DNA of 64,000 bases from assembly GCA_013396915.1 (NCBI GenBank), contig VWZL01002850.1, forward strand, positions 1-64,000. Direction: 5' to 3'. Positions 11,490-24,318 of the stretch are shown here, one piece after another. Numbering within the stretch: the first letter of the stretch is position 1; each line of letters opens with the position of its first letter. This stretch comes from Stercorarius parasiticus (taxonomy: Eukaryota; Chordata; Aves; Charadriiformes; Stercorariidae). Under the pieces are notes generated by a model, which made no database searches, had not been told where the DNA came from, and worked only from the letters and a program-made list of their open reading frames with translations. The translations under genes and the position numbers were made by a program.

Positions 11490-11532
11490 AATAAGATCCC
11501 ATTATCTTATTTCCTTCCTGGGAGGGAAGGAA
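11490..11532. repeat. Two adjacent short inverted repeats
   Basis: AATAAGAT at 11490-11497 pairs with ATCTTATT at 11504-11511. TTCCTTCC at 11511-11518 pairs with GGAAGGAA at 11525-11532. Each has a 6-nt loop, and the two stems share base 11511. Confidence 0.8.
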
Positions 11533-12399
11533 GCAGAGGAGGCGAGAATGGGAAGATAAGCTATGTTGCTCATGTGAAGGAACAGTTGATTTGGAGAGCC
11601 AGTTTCTCAGTCTTGATAACACTTAGTCTTTCAGTACCGTCGAGTTCTTAGCAGTGGAAGGAATTTTTCAAGAGTTTTTGTAGCCGTCAATAATATAGAA
11701 TTAGCTAGTTGACCTTTCCAGGGTGATGGTTAGGCAAATAAGGGCAGCTGGAACCTGCTGTCAGAGGTCCGTTGGATCTCCAAATGGTGTAAAATCACCT
11801 TTTTTGTTTCTACTTCCCCTCTGGGTCCTGCACAAAGCAAAGGGAAGATGATGGCTGACTTTTGTAATGTTACAGCCCAGGCCCAAAGTAACAGTTTAAA
11901 AGTCAGAATAAAACTTATATAAGATTTCGTTAAAAATGAGGATATGAAATGTGTGTGTTAAATAAAAAACTTGGATTCTGTGGCTTAAAGTCTGGGCACA
12001 TTCTGATGTACTGAAAAACTCTGCTTTTGCCTGTGACAGAAACAGTGATTAACAATAACCTTAGACTTCTGGAAGCAGGATTAAACTAATATTGAAAGCT
12101 TTTGAAAAATCTTCCTTAAAGTACATCCCAACTGTATCTGCAGACAGGTTCCTGTAAGCCTTCCTGCAATGGAAGACCAGAATGTTTAAAGCGAGATCAC
12201 CATTTTGTACTGATACCTCTTGGAGTAGCTAACAGTCAGAGATTCACACAAAGCATTTTACAGTAGTGACCTTGCATTAAATGAAAGGTGCTTTATTAAA
12301 ATTGACCAGATATACAATTTAATTTACTGTTTGAACTGGAATTCAGTTTCATCTTAAGGATGATGCTTCTGAAAAGTTCCATCATCAGCTACCCATTTT

Positions 12400-12435
12400 A
12401 AAAAAAAACAAAACAAACAAAAAAAAAAAAAAAAA
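12400..12435. repeat. A-rich simple repeat
   Basis: A9 followed by (AAAC)-like units and A17, 36 bp in total. No gene-like sequence lies directly upstream, so I do not read it as the tail of a processed pseudogene. Confidence 0.9.
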
Positions 12436-14790
12436 GGTTGTAAAAGGCTCAAAAAATGTCTGAATGCCTAAAGTGTGTATATATGTACTGCAAATGGGCT
12501 GTACTGAATTACTTTGAACTCCAGAACTTGATGTCCTGGGAAGTTTGTATATGCTAGAGGCAAAGGCTACTATACACTGACCTCCCCACCCCTATCTGGA
12601 TTTCCCTCCTTTATGTACATAGGATAAAGATAAATCCACTTAATTGGAAGTAATTGTGTGATTTGCTTTGTAGCAGCTGACTGCGTGGTGGTTTTCTAGC
12701 AAAACACTTAAGTGACAGGCGGCAGGTCAGCATGGTGTTGATCTGTCTTCCTGTGATCTTGGAATTCTCATCCAAATGACTTGCAGTGCGTAGATTTCTG
12801 CGGTGAGATGTGCCAGATATTTGCTTGGAAAACCAAATGATTGGTCAAGAAACATTTGTGTCTGTCTAGATGTGTATTAAAATACATATAGTAGTAATAA
12901 GGAATGGGTAGAATAGCTGAAATGAACCAAGAGCTGGCTTCTAATTGGAATTTGAACAAAATCTGTCAACTTATTTCAGCTTGAAAATACCGTAATTATG
13001 TGACATTGGTAAGGAGCATGCTTTTGTTAAATTTTCCAATCTTTGTATTCCTTGGGTCCAGGTACAGTGAAAAGCAGTAGTGTCAAAATGAAGCTCTAAA
13101 TTTTGAAGTCTGTTCCATTCTTAGCAATAGTATTTGCTTGACCAAAACGTTTATTTAGAGTTGGAGAACTGTTTCCAGTGGAAATCTGGGCTCTTTGAGC
13201 AAGTCCTTTACAGGCCGGCAAGCACAACAGTGCAAGTTTGAAAGACCTTTGAGTCGGCTGGTTAAACTACTTATTACAACATGTTTATTCATTGAATTTT
13301 TGTAACTTGTCTGGCAAATCAGAGTGACCTGGACAAAGGTTGTTCTTATTCTTAAGGCTTTAAAAGATTCTTGTACGTGCCTGGGCCTACTGAACTGTCG
13401 CAGACAGCTGCTACTTGCAGTATACTTCCAGAATACTCCAGTATTCAGTGTTACAAACTCTGTCTACCTATCTGGTCACAAATTACATGACCTAATGTTT
13501 AGTCTGACCTTTGAGGATGAAAACTGACGAAATCAATAGGACATGGACAAAATGTTTGTTGGGAGAGAATCACATTAGGTGATAGGTAGTGTTAAGTGGT
13601 TTAAGTTATTTTAAATGTTATTCCCTTGTTTCGTATAAACTCAAAATACTGTCTTTAGACTTTTGCGTAGATTGCCACATTTAGATTGAGAAAAAAGTTT
13701 AGACTAATTAAGAAATTCTAAATTTGTTTTTCTTTTGAGTTTTCGGGATTGTTTTTGTTTCCACAGTCAAAGATGCACTTCCCTTAGTGACGTGCTCCTC
13801 ACCAAATAGAAATGAGGCAGGTTTTAAAATGAGTGTCTCTTTCTGCAAAGAGAACATCTTTCCCATCTGTTATACAACTGAATTAATATTGTAATCAACC
13901 AGTTAATAAACGTAGAAGCCTGTATTTTTCATAAGTAACACCTCATATTCTGGCACAGTAGGCACTGAATGGTACTTTGTGTGTTGTTGAACTGATGGAG
14001 TTCTACTCAGTTTTTGTTCGTTTCCTGCCCCTTTCAGTTTCACACTTGGTACTCTCATGTATCTATTTGAATTACACGAAAGTTGATACGTCCAAGTGCA
14101 TTACCAGCTGCAGTAGTGGTAGGTTGTGTTCTACATCTAACAGAAGAGGAAATCTCAACAGAATTAAAAATGCAACATCCCCTATGAAGTGCATGCACCT
14201 CATCTATTCATTGATTTTTCTGGCAATAACCTTTCTGTGTGTAAACCTCCTCGTTTTCCCTTTGTAACTACAGTATCTGAGGCGTGTTTGATGTGTAGTT
14301 CATTTGCTGTTGTCATCCCTGTGTAATTTCACAGTTGTTGCATGAGTTACACACTGTAACACTTAACACTTGTAAATTCCTTTCTGAAAACTCACAGCAA
14401 TAACTCTCTTCCTCAAGTGAGGGGAAAAAAAAATGATTGCATGGATTAACTTTTCATTAAATTTTGTAATGAGCAATCATGATAACATCTCCTAAATGCA
14501 CTTCTAAGTCAATGGAAGTGTATCGATTCTGGCTTAGTTATTCAAATGACATGGAAATTTTCATATCCCTTATATGAAACTGATAGAAATTATTCCTGGC
14601 AATTTGTAGTAATACACAATTAAGGAAAAGTCCGTCCTGTCTGTCAGTGCTATAAAGGTGATGAACAAAGAAAACTGTTGTGGTCTTGTTCAGACGGTAC
14701 CGAGTGTAATACAGCAGTGATGGTAGCCCTGCACTGAGTGCTACTAGTGCAAATAATCAATACCAAAATTGCTAGCATAACCATGCAAAT

Positions 14791-14964
14791 CATAGAATCA
14801 TGGAATACTTCAAGGGACCTTAAAGATCATCCAGCTTCAACCCCCTGCCCTGGGCAGGGACACCTCCCACTAGACCAGGTTGCTCCAAGCCCCGTCCAAC
14901 CTGGCCTTGGACACCTCCAGGGATGGGGCAGCCACAGCTTCTCTGGGCAACCTGTTCCAGTGCC
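14791..14964 (-). mobile_element. CR1 LINE 3' fragment (about 174 bp)
   Basis: CATAGAATCATGGAATACTT, then CCTGCCCTGGGCAGGGACA, CCAGGTTGCTCCAAGCCCCG and CTCTGGGCAACCTGTTCCAG. This is the inverted tail of a comparatively young CR1 group, 5'-truncated at about 14964. The plus strand, antisense to the element, is open across it and gives the recurrent PCPGQGHLPLDQVAPSP peptide, which is an artefact of CR1 antisense translation. Confidence 0.95.
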
Positions 14965-17829
14965 GGGAATCACTGCCCTGCTTCAGGCAAGTCAACAAAT
15001 AAAGAAAACAAGCTAGAAGTTCAGTGTAAAACCATTCAGGTTAGACCATGGTAGCTGGCTTGGCCCTTCAGATACAGCTGTGCAACTAACATGAACTGTG
15101 ACATGTCGAACTTTAGGTTTTCAGTCACTTCTTTGACAGCATCTTCCATTTTTATGCTGTTTATTGGCTAAGTGTCATTGCCTTTCACACTGACACTGTT
15201 AAAGGTCATTTTGTGGTTATTTTCTGTGTAACGTTTGCATGTAATGTATGGTGGAATTGTTCTGTTCCACAGTGTGGAATGATAAATCATGTTACTTTGA
15301 ATTCGAGAGTAAGGGAATTACTCAGCATAGATTGCTGCATTTTTATTAATAAATGTTTTGACTGTAAACAATGTGTGGGAAGCGATCAGGCCAAAAAATA
15401 GATAATAACATCTTATAGGCCTAGGTTGGTAGTTTCAGTCTAATCCAGGCAGGTAATGATCAGCTGGGTTTTAGGATAGCATAGCAATTTGGTCTATGTG
15501 AAAACGCTTTAGTCGGTTTGAGACAGGCACTTCTCTGCTGGCAAAGCAGTGTCTCCTGAGAGGAGACCTCATGGGGTTCCAGTCTGGCCATGGCCTCTTC
15601 TGTGTCTGTTATAAACAAGGAATTTAAACTGCTCTCCCTGTCCCTGCAGGGTCAGCCCAAGGTATATTTATCAAGCGAAGCTAGGATGGTTTTGTTTTTA
15701 CTATTCATTCCAAACATTTTATGTGGAAAAAATACAGCACTTAATTTTTTTTTCTAGGCAATGTACAAGGCATAATTACATTTCAAAATCCAAGTGCATA
15801 TTTACAAGACATGTTGTGGACTAATTGTGATAGAGTAAAACTTCACACTGGATTTGCAGAGAATTGGAAGAAAGGTGTAGGTACGGTCAGAGTACGAGGA
15901 ATGAAGCTGATGTGTCGTACCTCAAAATCTGCACCATAAAGGCCTCTTTTTGAACCAGATTTCAAATCTTTAGGTTTTCGTAAATAGGCTTATTTCTGAC
16001 CATAATGACCTGCGTGAGAATTACCTCATTTTCTGAATTCTGATTTCTGAATTAGGGCATAGATGTAGCTATGGATATGGATTTACAGGAAGAGAAAAGA
16101 AAAGCAAGCTATAACAACAAAAAAAAAATCTGTTTCTCTGTAAGAATGGACTTATCTTGATACTTCAATTCAGGCTGCTCATCAAATATGTTTTTAGAGT
16201 AATTGTGCCTTGACAGCTGCAATAGATATAACACTGACAAATATGGGGATTTTTTTGTTTTCTAATGCTTTTCTTGCTTTCTAATGGACTCCAGAACTCG
16301 ATGACCTTTGCTGAAAATAACTTGACTAGCTGGAGCCATAACAAGACAGAACTATTTGAGGGCATGTGGTGAAGTCTCAGCTGTTTGGATGGTGTTTATC
16401 ATTCCATGGATATGATAGCTAGACAAATAGAGGAAATAGAAAATCAGTCATGAGGGTGAAATATAAAACTAAAAAAATCTTCCCTAAATCATTATTTTTT
16501 CTAACTACTGATGAGCTTGAGGAATATTTTCACTATTAAAATATTGTTAGTCAAATGCACGCTGTATTTTCTCATGTGTATTGCGGGTGCAGGTTGCAAT
16601 GTTGGTATTTGGTTCTTTGTGTTCGTGCTGAAGGCTGTGAGAGGTCAAACCAGGTCTCTAGATGGTCCAGTCTGTGTCAGCGTCCTAACTTCAGTGCTGA
16701 CTTCATCGTTTTCTCTTAACGTTGTTACCATTATTGGTCAATGTTCAGTGACAGTTTCAGTCCATGGGTTACAAGTACGTTACCTGCTGAGGAAGCCTAC
16801 CTTAGATCTTTGCTTGTTAATAATTGGCTTTTTGCAATTCCACTGCCAGTGAGAACACTTTCAGCATTCTTCTGATCATTTAAAGGGTTTCCTTCACTTT
16901 CATATTTGCTGTGCCTGCCTGCTCTAAGATTCTAGTGAAAAACAGTTTTGTTGTAACCAAGAAAAATACACTGTTCTAATCAATAATTTTACCAGAGATG
17001 TTACTCTTAGCTGCTTTATTTAAATGTGGTAGAGTGCTGCAGAACAAGGTGAGTAGGGAGCTGGATCCCAAATCTTTCATTCAGCAATGGTACATTTTGC
17101 TAGTGGTTATCACTGGAGAGGTGGTAGGAAGGACAATAAACATAACCTGTTGTAGGTCAAGTTGTCTAAACGTGCATTATCTCTAATGCTTGAGTTGGCT
17201 AATGAAGAGAGCTGACGATGAGACTGCTTATTGGCAGATCATTTTTTGGAAGCTGTGTCTTTGCTTTTTTTGTTTATCTGATACATTAATTTTGTTATGT
17301 TTGTGAAGGAAAATGCACAAGCGCAAAATCTGCTTTTTTGCTTAAATGTGCTAAAAAATACAGGTATTTGTTATCAAAATGAAGGTGGATTCAGACTTTC
17401 TTGAAATACACATATTTGTAACAAGAGGGTCCTATAAGAACTGTTAAATCTTTATTAAAAATTGAGTCAGTCTTGAGGAAAACTGTCCCTGTGCTTCAGT
17501 GCAATTTGACAGACTTGATTGATCCCGGTGAGGTTATGAAGTAGGGTGAACGTTGATCAAAAAGGTAGAAACTTTAGCTGTTCTTGTGGCAGGGGATATT
17601 TCTGTATCTTAAACCATTTAAGACTTTGGGCTAAGTCCTTTTTAATTTTGATATAATCCATTGTTTCTGTAATGGAAGCGTGCCCTAGAAAATACTAAAC
17701 TAAACTGTCATGGTACCGTCAAATATTCTGCTCATTAATTGCCAGGATGCGATTTCCATGCCTGAAAGGGTGGAGAAAATCATTAAGACCTTTGGTACAG
17801 TCATCTGTTTTTCTGTGCTGTTGTCCTTG
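14965..17829. other. Unique noncoding sequence
   Basis: No transposon was recognised. A TCTCCCTGTCCCTGCAG acceptor-like site lies near 15650 without a convincing donor. A small exon candidate is listed at 16996-17048. Otherwise I see nothing. Confidence 0.55.
16996..17048 (+). other. Candidate 53-bp exon with strong donor (weak acceptor)
   Basis: ACAAG|GTGAGT after 17048 is close to the ideal donor. The upstream acceptor AATTTTACCAG is weak. One frame begins at an ATG at 16998 and reads MLLLAALFKCGRVLQNK up to the splice site. No family is recognised. Probably an intronic pseudo-exon unless RNA supports it. Confidence 0.12.
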
Positions 17830-17963
17830 GGAGTGTTCAAGGCCAGGCTGGACGGGGCTTGGAGCAGCCTGGTCTGGTGGGAGGTGTCCCTGCCCAGGGC
17901 AGGGGGTTGGAACTAGATGGTCTTTAAGGTCCCTTCCAACCCAAACCATTCTGTGATTCTATG
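17830..17963 (+). mobile_element. CR1 LINE 3' fragment (about 134 bp), sense orientation
   Basis: TTCAAGGCCAGGCTGGACGG, then TGCCCAGGGCAGGGGGTTGG and CTTCCAACCCAAACCATTC, closing with CTGTGATTCTATG, the CR1 3' octamer motif. The element is on plus, 5'-truncated at about 17830. Confidence 0.95.
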
Positions 17964-18238
17964 TTCTGCCTGTCAGCTGGAAAGCTCCAGAGTGGCTTTC
18001 CAGAGCTGTGCCTTGGAGAATACTGGGAATCTACACGCTGCTCAGCGTGAGGAGAGGGAGAGGGCAGAGGAGAGGGCAGCTCCCTCAGCAGCTGTGGTGT
18101 GGCAGCCACTGGTGTGCCTTAGGGTACAAGCATGTTCTCAAAGGTAGCCGGTAACAATACTGTCAGTAAGTCCCACAAAGCCATCCCTAGGTGTAACAAA
18201 GGGTAAAGTTTGTTACGTGTGGGAAAAGCCTAATTGAA

Positions 18239-18270
18239 GGGAAGGAAGGAAGGAAGCAAGCAAGCAAGAA
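18239..18270. repeat. (GGAA)n/(GCAA)n compound microsatellite
   Basis: About four GGAA-type units run directly into three GCAA units. Confidence 0.9.
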
Positions 18271-21200
18271 GTTGTCTCAAACTTTTTAATGGTGTAGATA
18301 TTTCAGTGATTGTCAAATGGGCATTTACCTAAATACGTGAACACAAGGCAAAGAGATTCTCATAGTATTCATGCAGTGTGATTTTTTTTTTTTATTTTTT
18401 TGTTTCCCTCCTTCCTCACGGCTGCAGCATAGTGGGCCAGCTTTAATCTTGATTCCATCTCTGAAGGAATTTATGAGGGATACGTGGATGAATAGAGATA
18501 CAGTTGCAAAGTAAACTCTGTCAGTTAAAGCTTTCAATTGCTTGATTCTTCAGGTGCAGTATTCCAGTTTTCTGCGGTATTTCTATATTGTGCTGTGGGT
18601 ACCCTGATGCTCAGTCTAGAAAAACTGACCCTATGTTAGTCAATAATTATTTTTCAACAGCATTCCCTTCCATGTTAATACATACTGGGAATTAAAACAG
18701 TCTTTGCGCTTTTTTGCTCTGTTTTGACCAGGCAGCATACTTGAACTCATTCCTTACTGCTAACTCTGCAACTTAATTTCAAGTTACATTTTAAACTGGC
18801 CCTTATTTGGTAACTTGTTAGGTTTCTTGTTACGGTATTTTGGAGATTGGGAGTAGCTTTAATGCAGCAATGACACATCTCCAGTCAATACCGATGATTA
18901 ACATGCTTTTTAAAACTGTTACTGTTTTGGGCTTCATACTACCCTTTTCCTACAGAGCACAGGTGGATTTTTCTCCTGAGTATGGCTGAGTAATGTAGTT
19001 TTTCCCTGTTCCTAATGTCAGAATTTATTTAAATACCTTCATTAACATTTGTGCCTAGTTCCCAGTCTCCTCCTTTTGTTGTTACGGAGCACTAGGAATA
19101 TTATTGAAGTCAGTGTCTAGAGCAGGATAAAGGCTGTATAGCTAAGAGCAGAATCAGACCAGGGATAAGTTGACTATTGTTATGATAAATTGCTAAAGAC
19201 ACTGCTAAGAAACTATTTCTCCCATTCCTGCGTGTTGTTTTATGCAGTTTCTTGATCTTGCTTAAAAAATTCAACATAATCCAGAGAAGGAAAATTCTTA
19301 GATTCTGAGACTGGTATCCTGGCTTTGCTATGGGGATGTTATCAATTTGTCTAAATATGTGCATGAATTGCCCGTGATAATGGCAGTTTTGTGACATTTC
19401 TTGGCCATGAATCATTATTAAATTCAATAGCCCTTTAGCAAACAGGGCAGATGTCTTCCTGGTTATATTTCTGTTCCTTTTCCAAATTACTTGTTCATTA
19501 CACATCTGTGATTGTTGTTGTAAGTAACAAAGCTGTAGAAACAATAGCAAAAACTGAGTTTCCTGATACCAGTAGAAGTTGGTCATCCGTGCATGTTAAT
19601 GAACTTGATTTGCTTTATACCTTATGAAACACAATACTGTCCAGTTCTGCCATTTTCATACTGAGAATACTTTTCTTTCAAAAGGATCCCACTAATTTAA
19701 TGGCAAACGTGAAAACCTAAGGGAAGAATGGTAGAAATTATGCTGGGTTGATCTTGGTAGTCTCATTGCTATGTTTTTATACCAAAGTAGGCATTTAGAT
19801 TTGAAATTGGTGTAACTTGTAAAAATATTACAGGGTTATTTCTGGAAGAGTATTTTGTGAATTGTGATGTTTTATGTGGTAGTGTTTCACGGCACCATTA
19901 CAGCGGGTGTGCAGAAAATGACCTATCCAGATGACTGAGCTCTGCTTCAGATGATCTTCAGTTGCAGACCCAGCTTATTGCTTTCTGATACTCTGTAAAT
20001 ACCAGGTGATGGTAGGCAATTGTCACCTTTTTTATTACTGTTTGTTTGAAACTACAAGCTACAGAGATTAGAAAAAAATATTAGAATATTCTGGCAGAAG
20101 ATGGTACCATTTGGAATATTAAGGAAAACTGCCTTTGAAAAATTTTCAGTGCTATACCACTGTATGAAGCAACTTATGTGGCTAATCAGTTTCCTTCCTA
20201 GGCTTCCTTAGCTTGCCAGGTCTTTGGAAGGATGAAGTCCTTCTGTCCTGCACAGAAGTACTAGGTTGACGGCCGACACCAAGGTTTCAGACGAGGTCTG
20301 CTGTCTGAGTAGGTAGTTGTGTTCAGCAGTGTAATTAGGCACGTTAGGCTAGAGATGTAGTGACCTCTTAGTCTTTGTAAACAACCAGCTTGAATATGAA
20401 GTCCATACAACCTGCAGGCCAACTATCCCAGCACTTTCACAATTGGTTTTAAGTCAGTATAGCGCTTACCTAACCAAAAATGGTTTTAGTTTTTAGTCTT
20501 AGTTGCAGGATTAGTTCTCATTTGGACCAGTAGATAGATGAGTCCAACTCACCCCAGATCAAGTGTTCAGTAGACCTGACAGGAGAAGCAGAAGTGACAG
20601 GGAAAGGAGGTGCACCTTTCCTGTGGTGAAGGCAGGATCCTAGATTGACTTGAATCAACTTCAGAACTGGGTAACTCATCCTCAGTAGTCTTTGTAGGAA
20701 ACGGAAAAATGACTTTCTGTTCACAGCCTTCAGACCTAATATACCCCAGTAGCTTCAGATCGGTATTAACCATGTGTATGCACCGTGGACTCTTCATTGT
20801 AAGGATCCTCAGAGATGTACAGTTCAGCAGAATCTGCATGCTGAAGAATAAGTATTAGATTCCAGTAGCATTTTTTAAATGCTTCGTACTGTTAACTTTC
20901 TCAGCAGAAGAGAAGGGTGGTGTTAAAAAATGGTAACTCCTGTTGTCCTTGGGCCATTCTCCCTAGGTGTCTGCTTTAATGTGTGAAAGAACAGTGTTGT
21001 TAAAGGGCCAGGCAGGTTCTCATGTTTGCCCATGGTTACACTCAGAAGAAGGCTTTGTTAGTCTCTTTCCGTAGACAGGCAAGAAACCTGGGGGAAACTA
21101 GCTGTCCTCACCAAAAGTTAACCTGAGTTACTTCCCTTCATGGACTGCATGGCCCACGCAAACCTCAGAAAGAGGTTTCCCTCTTTTCCCTTTTACCTCA

Positions 21201-21549
21201 GAAAGAGCAGGTGACTTGAAGACTCAAAGAAATCACTGTTGTGTTTTGCTATCTAGACATCTTTACTACTTGGACATTTTCAATCTGAGAGGCTTTTTCT
21301 ACACTGCGGGGCAGGGTACTGCATAAGGTGCTTCATGGCTGGCACACAGATCTGCAGCCGTAGTGGTGGGACCTGCCTTGTCCCTCCATTTGTACATGTC
21401 TGGGTGACCTGGGGACCAGAATATGCCCTGTGCTGTAGAGAAACGGTAATTTGGAGGCCAGGCTCTTCAATTTTCTTGAGCTATGGAATCCCTCTCACCT
21501 GAAGTCATTAATGACTTTCAATTAGTCCCAGAGTGGTATGTGGTTTTTT

Positions 21550-21574
21550 GTGTTTTGTTTTGTTTTGTTTTTTT
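21550..21574. repeat. (GTTTT)n simple repeat
   Basis: T-rich pentamer repeat, followed by A- and T-runs up to about 21620. Confidence 0.85.
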
Positions 21575-21940
21575 AAAAAAGCCTGTTTATTTAAAAAAAA
21601 ATTTAAAAAATATTTTATTTTTCTCCCCTGCCAAAGCTGTATCTGAATCTTTCCCTTTCCTCCAAATCTTTCACGCATGTTTCAAAAGTAACGTTCTTAA
21701 TCTTGTTGAAGTTTTTCCAGTAAAAGCTGGTTTTGCACAGTGTAACTGCTTGTGCAGGACTTTGAATGCAGCTCATTTCAGTGATAAGTTTATAACCTGA
21801 TTTCATAAAAAGTTGTTACACTAAGGTGGTGATGAGCTCTAGCACTGGGATTGGACTGACTGGGAAGGCAGACACCTCCTCAGTAGTTCTTCTGCCAAAA
21901 CGAGTCCATTATTTAACTATATCTTTTTTGCTTCTTCTAG

Positions 21941-22029
21941 GAGAATTTTTTTCCCAAAGGACTGTATTTAAGGAAATACAGAATAAGTTGGTTTTATATA
22001 GGGTGCACTTATTCCTTTGTTCTCTTCAG
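21941..22029 (+). other. Candidate 89-bp exon (weak donor)
   Basis: A strong ATCTTTTTTGCTTCTTCTAG acceptor begins a segment open in frame 1 for 29 codons (ENFFPKGLYLRKYR and onward). The donor CAG|GTGGGA is only fair, and the segment's own end, TTTGTTCTCTTCAG, also resembles an acceptor. A second frame is open too, which weakens any coding claim. Confidence 0.1.
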
Positions 22030-23729
22030 GTGGGAACTAGTTGGGTGCCGATGACCTCTACTGCTTGACCTACACAGAAATAAAATTGCCAGCACAACTC
22101 ATTTCTCTGTTTCAGCACAGGCAGCACAAGAGGAGTGCACAGATAAAACCAGGCACGAGGTACAGGGTTACAGAAAGGCAAAAAAAGCACACTGCAGTAA
22201 GTAGAGAAGCCCCCGAAATAAACCACATCTTCCCATATTTTTAAAGTGGTCTTTTTTTTTTCTGCTGTAATTGTAAATTAGGAGTGATCAAAGTGTTTGT
22301 GTTTAATATGAAGTGCCTTCTTTAAGTCGCTTGGGTGAACGCTGAGTGAACTAGTAACATGGAAGAAAACCTGGTCTAGACAGTCATTTTACATCACTGC
22401 ACATTAAAAATTAGGAGACATGTGGTAAGCAACAGGATATTCATCACAATAGGTAACAGATGATTGTCAGCTTTCCCAGTCCCCTGGGCAGAGATAATTA
22501 TCCATTTATTCTTCTGTCAAGGCAACTGTATACTACCCCATATACTAGGTTAGTTACAAGGCTGCTATTTAGTCATAAATGTGGTCATTCTTCTGCTTCT
22601 TCTGTAAAACAAAGTTTTAAATGGCTTTTATAGCAAATCATAAAATATTTATACAACACCAGTCTTTAGCTGTATAGTTTCTTGATATATAGCTAACTAA
22701 GGCAACAGTAGGTTAGCCATTGTTTTCTTAAAAAAATTAAAAAGATCCCCAACATGCCTTCTACCACCCTAAAAAGCAAAGTGGGTTAAATAAGAAATTA
22801 AAAAACACATTTCAAACCCCAAATTAAATTTTACTATGCAGCTAAAACTGGAGAACAAAAAGATCCAAATTACTGTTTTGGTAATTTTGCACTGGAGCTC
22901 TAAAAATCAAGAGTGTTCCTAGAATATAAAATATTCATAGCTTATGTGGCCTTTTTGGAATCCCTTATACAAATTGGGTACATCTCAAATTTTACTATAC
23001 TCCAGCATGTTCATTAAACATTAAAGTGACTTCATATATTGACTTTGCAAATCATCTTTAAAGTAGTGTCAGATACTGAAAAACAAAATTTTTTAGGCTT
23101 GCAGTATGCATGCTGAATTTCCGTATTGATATCACTCATAGTAGTGTTTTCTGCCGCAGACGTCAGTCCTGGTGAGTTTAGAAACTTTGGGTGCAATAAG
23201 CTGGAAATCTGTCATATTCTGCAGTAGGTGACAGACCTAACATGAGCAATGACAGAAGAAAATATATACCGAAAATGTATTAATAATGTAAAACATCTCA
23301 AAACCAGCAAAGTGGAAGCAGTTTGGCGGTGTTGATTTTGTTAAAACACAGTACGGTACTAATTGATAGTGAAGAGAATTCCTCCAGTGATGTTCCTGCT
23401 TGTTTCTTTTAAGTTCTGCCCAGGGCAGGATCCACGCTGATTTTTGTCCCACCAGTTTTAGTGGATCTCAGGTGCACCTACCAAGAGGGAACAGGCTCAG
23501 AGTTCACTGTGGAATCAGGCTGTTAGTAGGTGTTGTGGAGGGATGTGTTTTTTCTTGAAAACTAGCTTTAATTTTCAATTTTGTGGAACAAAGGGAAAAA
23601 AAATTGTAACTCTGTAGTGTAGACACCTACCTTGTGAATATCCTAGGGGAGGCCTGTTTTCTTACAGGTTCCAGCATATAAACACATATATTATACTACT
23701 GTCCAAGAGATGATCTCAGCCATTCTTTT

Positions 23730-23746
23730 AAAAAAAAAAAAAAAAA
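23730..23746. repeat. A17 homopolymer
   Basis: Seventeen consecutive A; no retroposed sequence recognised next to it. Confidence 0.9.
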
Positions 23747-24296
23747 TCACGTAAAACTAAAGGTTTCTTTTTTGCTAGATCCTGTGTTGCCATCTCCTGT
23801 CATTTCTTGCACAAGTGTCTATTTGTGTCCCATGAAATCTCATTTCTATATCTCCTGGTATATACCTGAGATTTTCAGCTTATTTTAGATTCGAAATATC
23901 TAGCCGAACTTGAAAAGATGTTCTGCTTGTTCCCCAATCAGAAGTTAGGTTAGCTCCACATACAGCAGATATAGTATTTCATTTTAATTCCTTTTTAAAC
24001 TTTTTATTTTGACGTTTTTAACTGCCTTTGCCTAAATAGCTGATATTGGCAATACTGCTGAAATGTGCTGTTTCTGGAATTGCTAGATGCATGAATTAAA
24101 ATAAATTAGAACTCCTGCAGCTGTCTGATGAAACAATTTAGAATGTTTAGTTTAAACTAGTTTTAAGTACCCATTTGTGCCAAGATTACTTTATGTAAGT
24201 GATTGAGGTTCTAATTTTCATCTGTGGGCTCAGCGTGAGGGAGGAATGTTTGCCTCTGACTTTCTTCATTAATTGGCTGGAGGAAAATGTGCGACA

Positions 24297-24318
24297 TGTA
24301 CCCTCTTGCAAGGGTACA
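24297..24318. repeat. Perfect 8-bp inverted repeat
   Basis: TGTACCCT and AGGGTACA flank the six bases CTTGCA. It sits inside a block (about 24230-24490) visibly richer in GC than its surroundings. That block also contains an octamer ATGCAAAT at 24442-24449. Confidence 0.85.

Larger units (their letters stand above)
10046..14790. other. Unique noncoding sequence
   Basis: No transposon was recognised. It holds the A-rich tract at 12400-12435, two adjacent 8-bp-stem hairpins at 11490-11532, a good GTGAGC donor after 11355 without a convincing partner acceptor, and an exon-like 54-bp piece at 13767-13820. That piece has a TTTTTGTTTCCACAG acceptor, one open frame and a weak GTTTTA donor. Otherwise I see nothing. 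Confidence 0.55.

Noticed and set aside
12400..12435. Poly(A) tail of a processed pseudogene
   Set aside because: No coding-like sequence upstream and no flanking direct repeats seen.
13767..13820. 54-bp exon with strong acceptor
   Set aside because: The donor GTTTTA is weak and two of three frames contain stops. Typical intronic pseudo-exon.
19110..19586. 158-codon minus frame
   Set aside because: Rich in Leu, Ile, Asn and Gln as expected for random AT-rich DNA. No motif. About one frame of this size is expected by chance in such a window.
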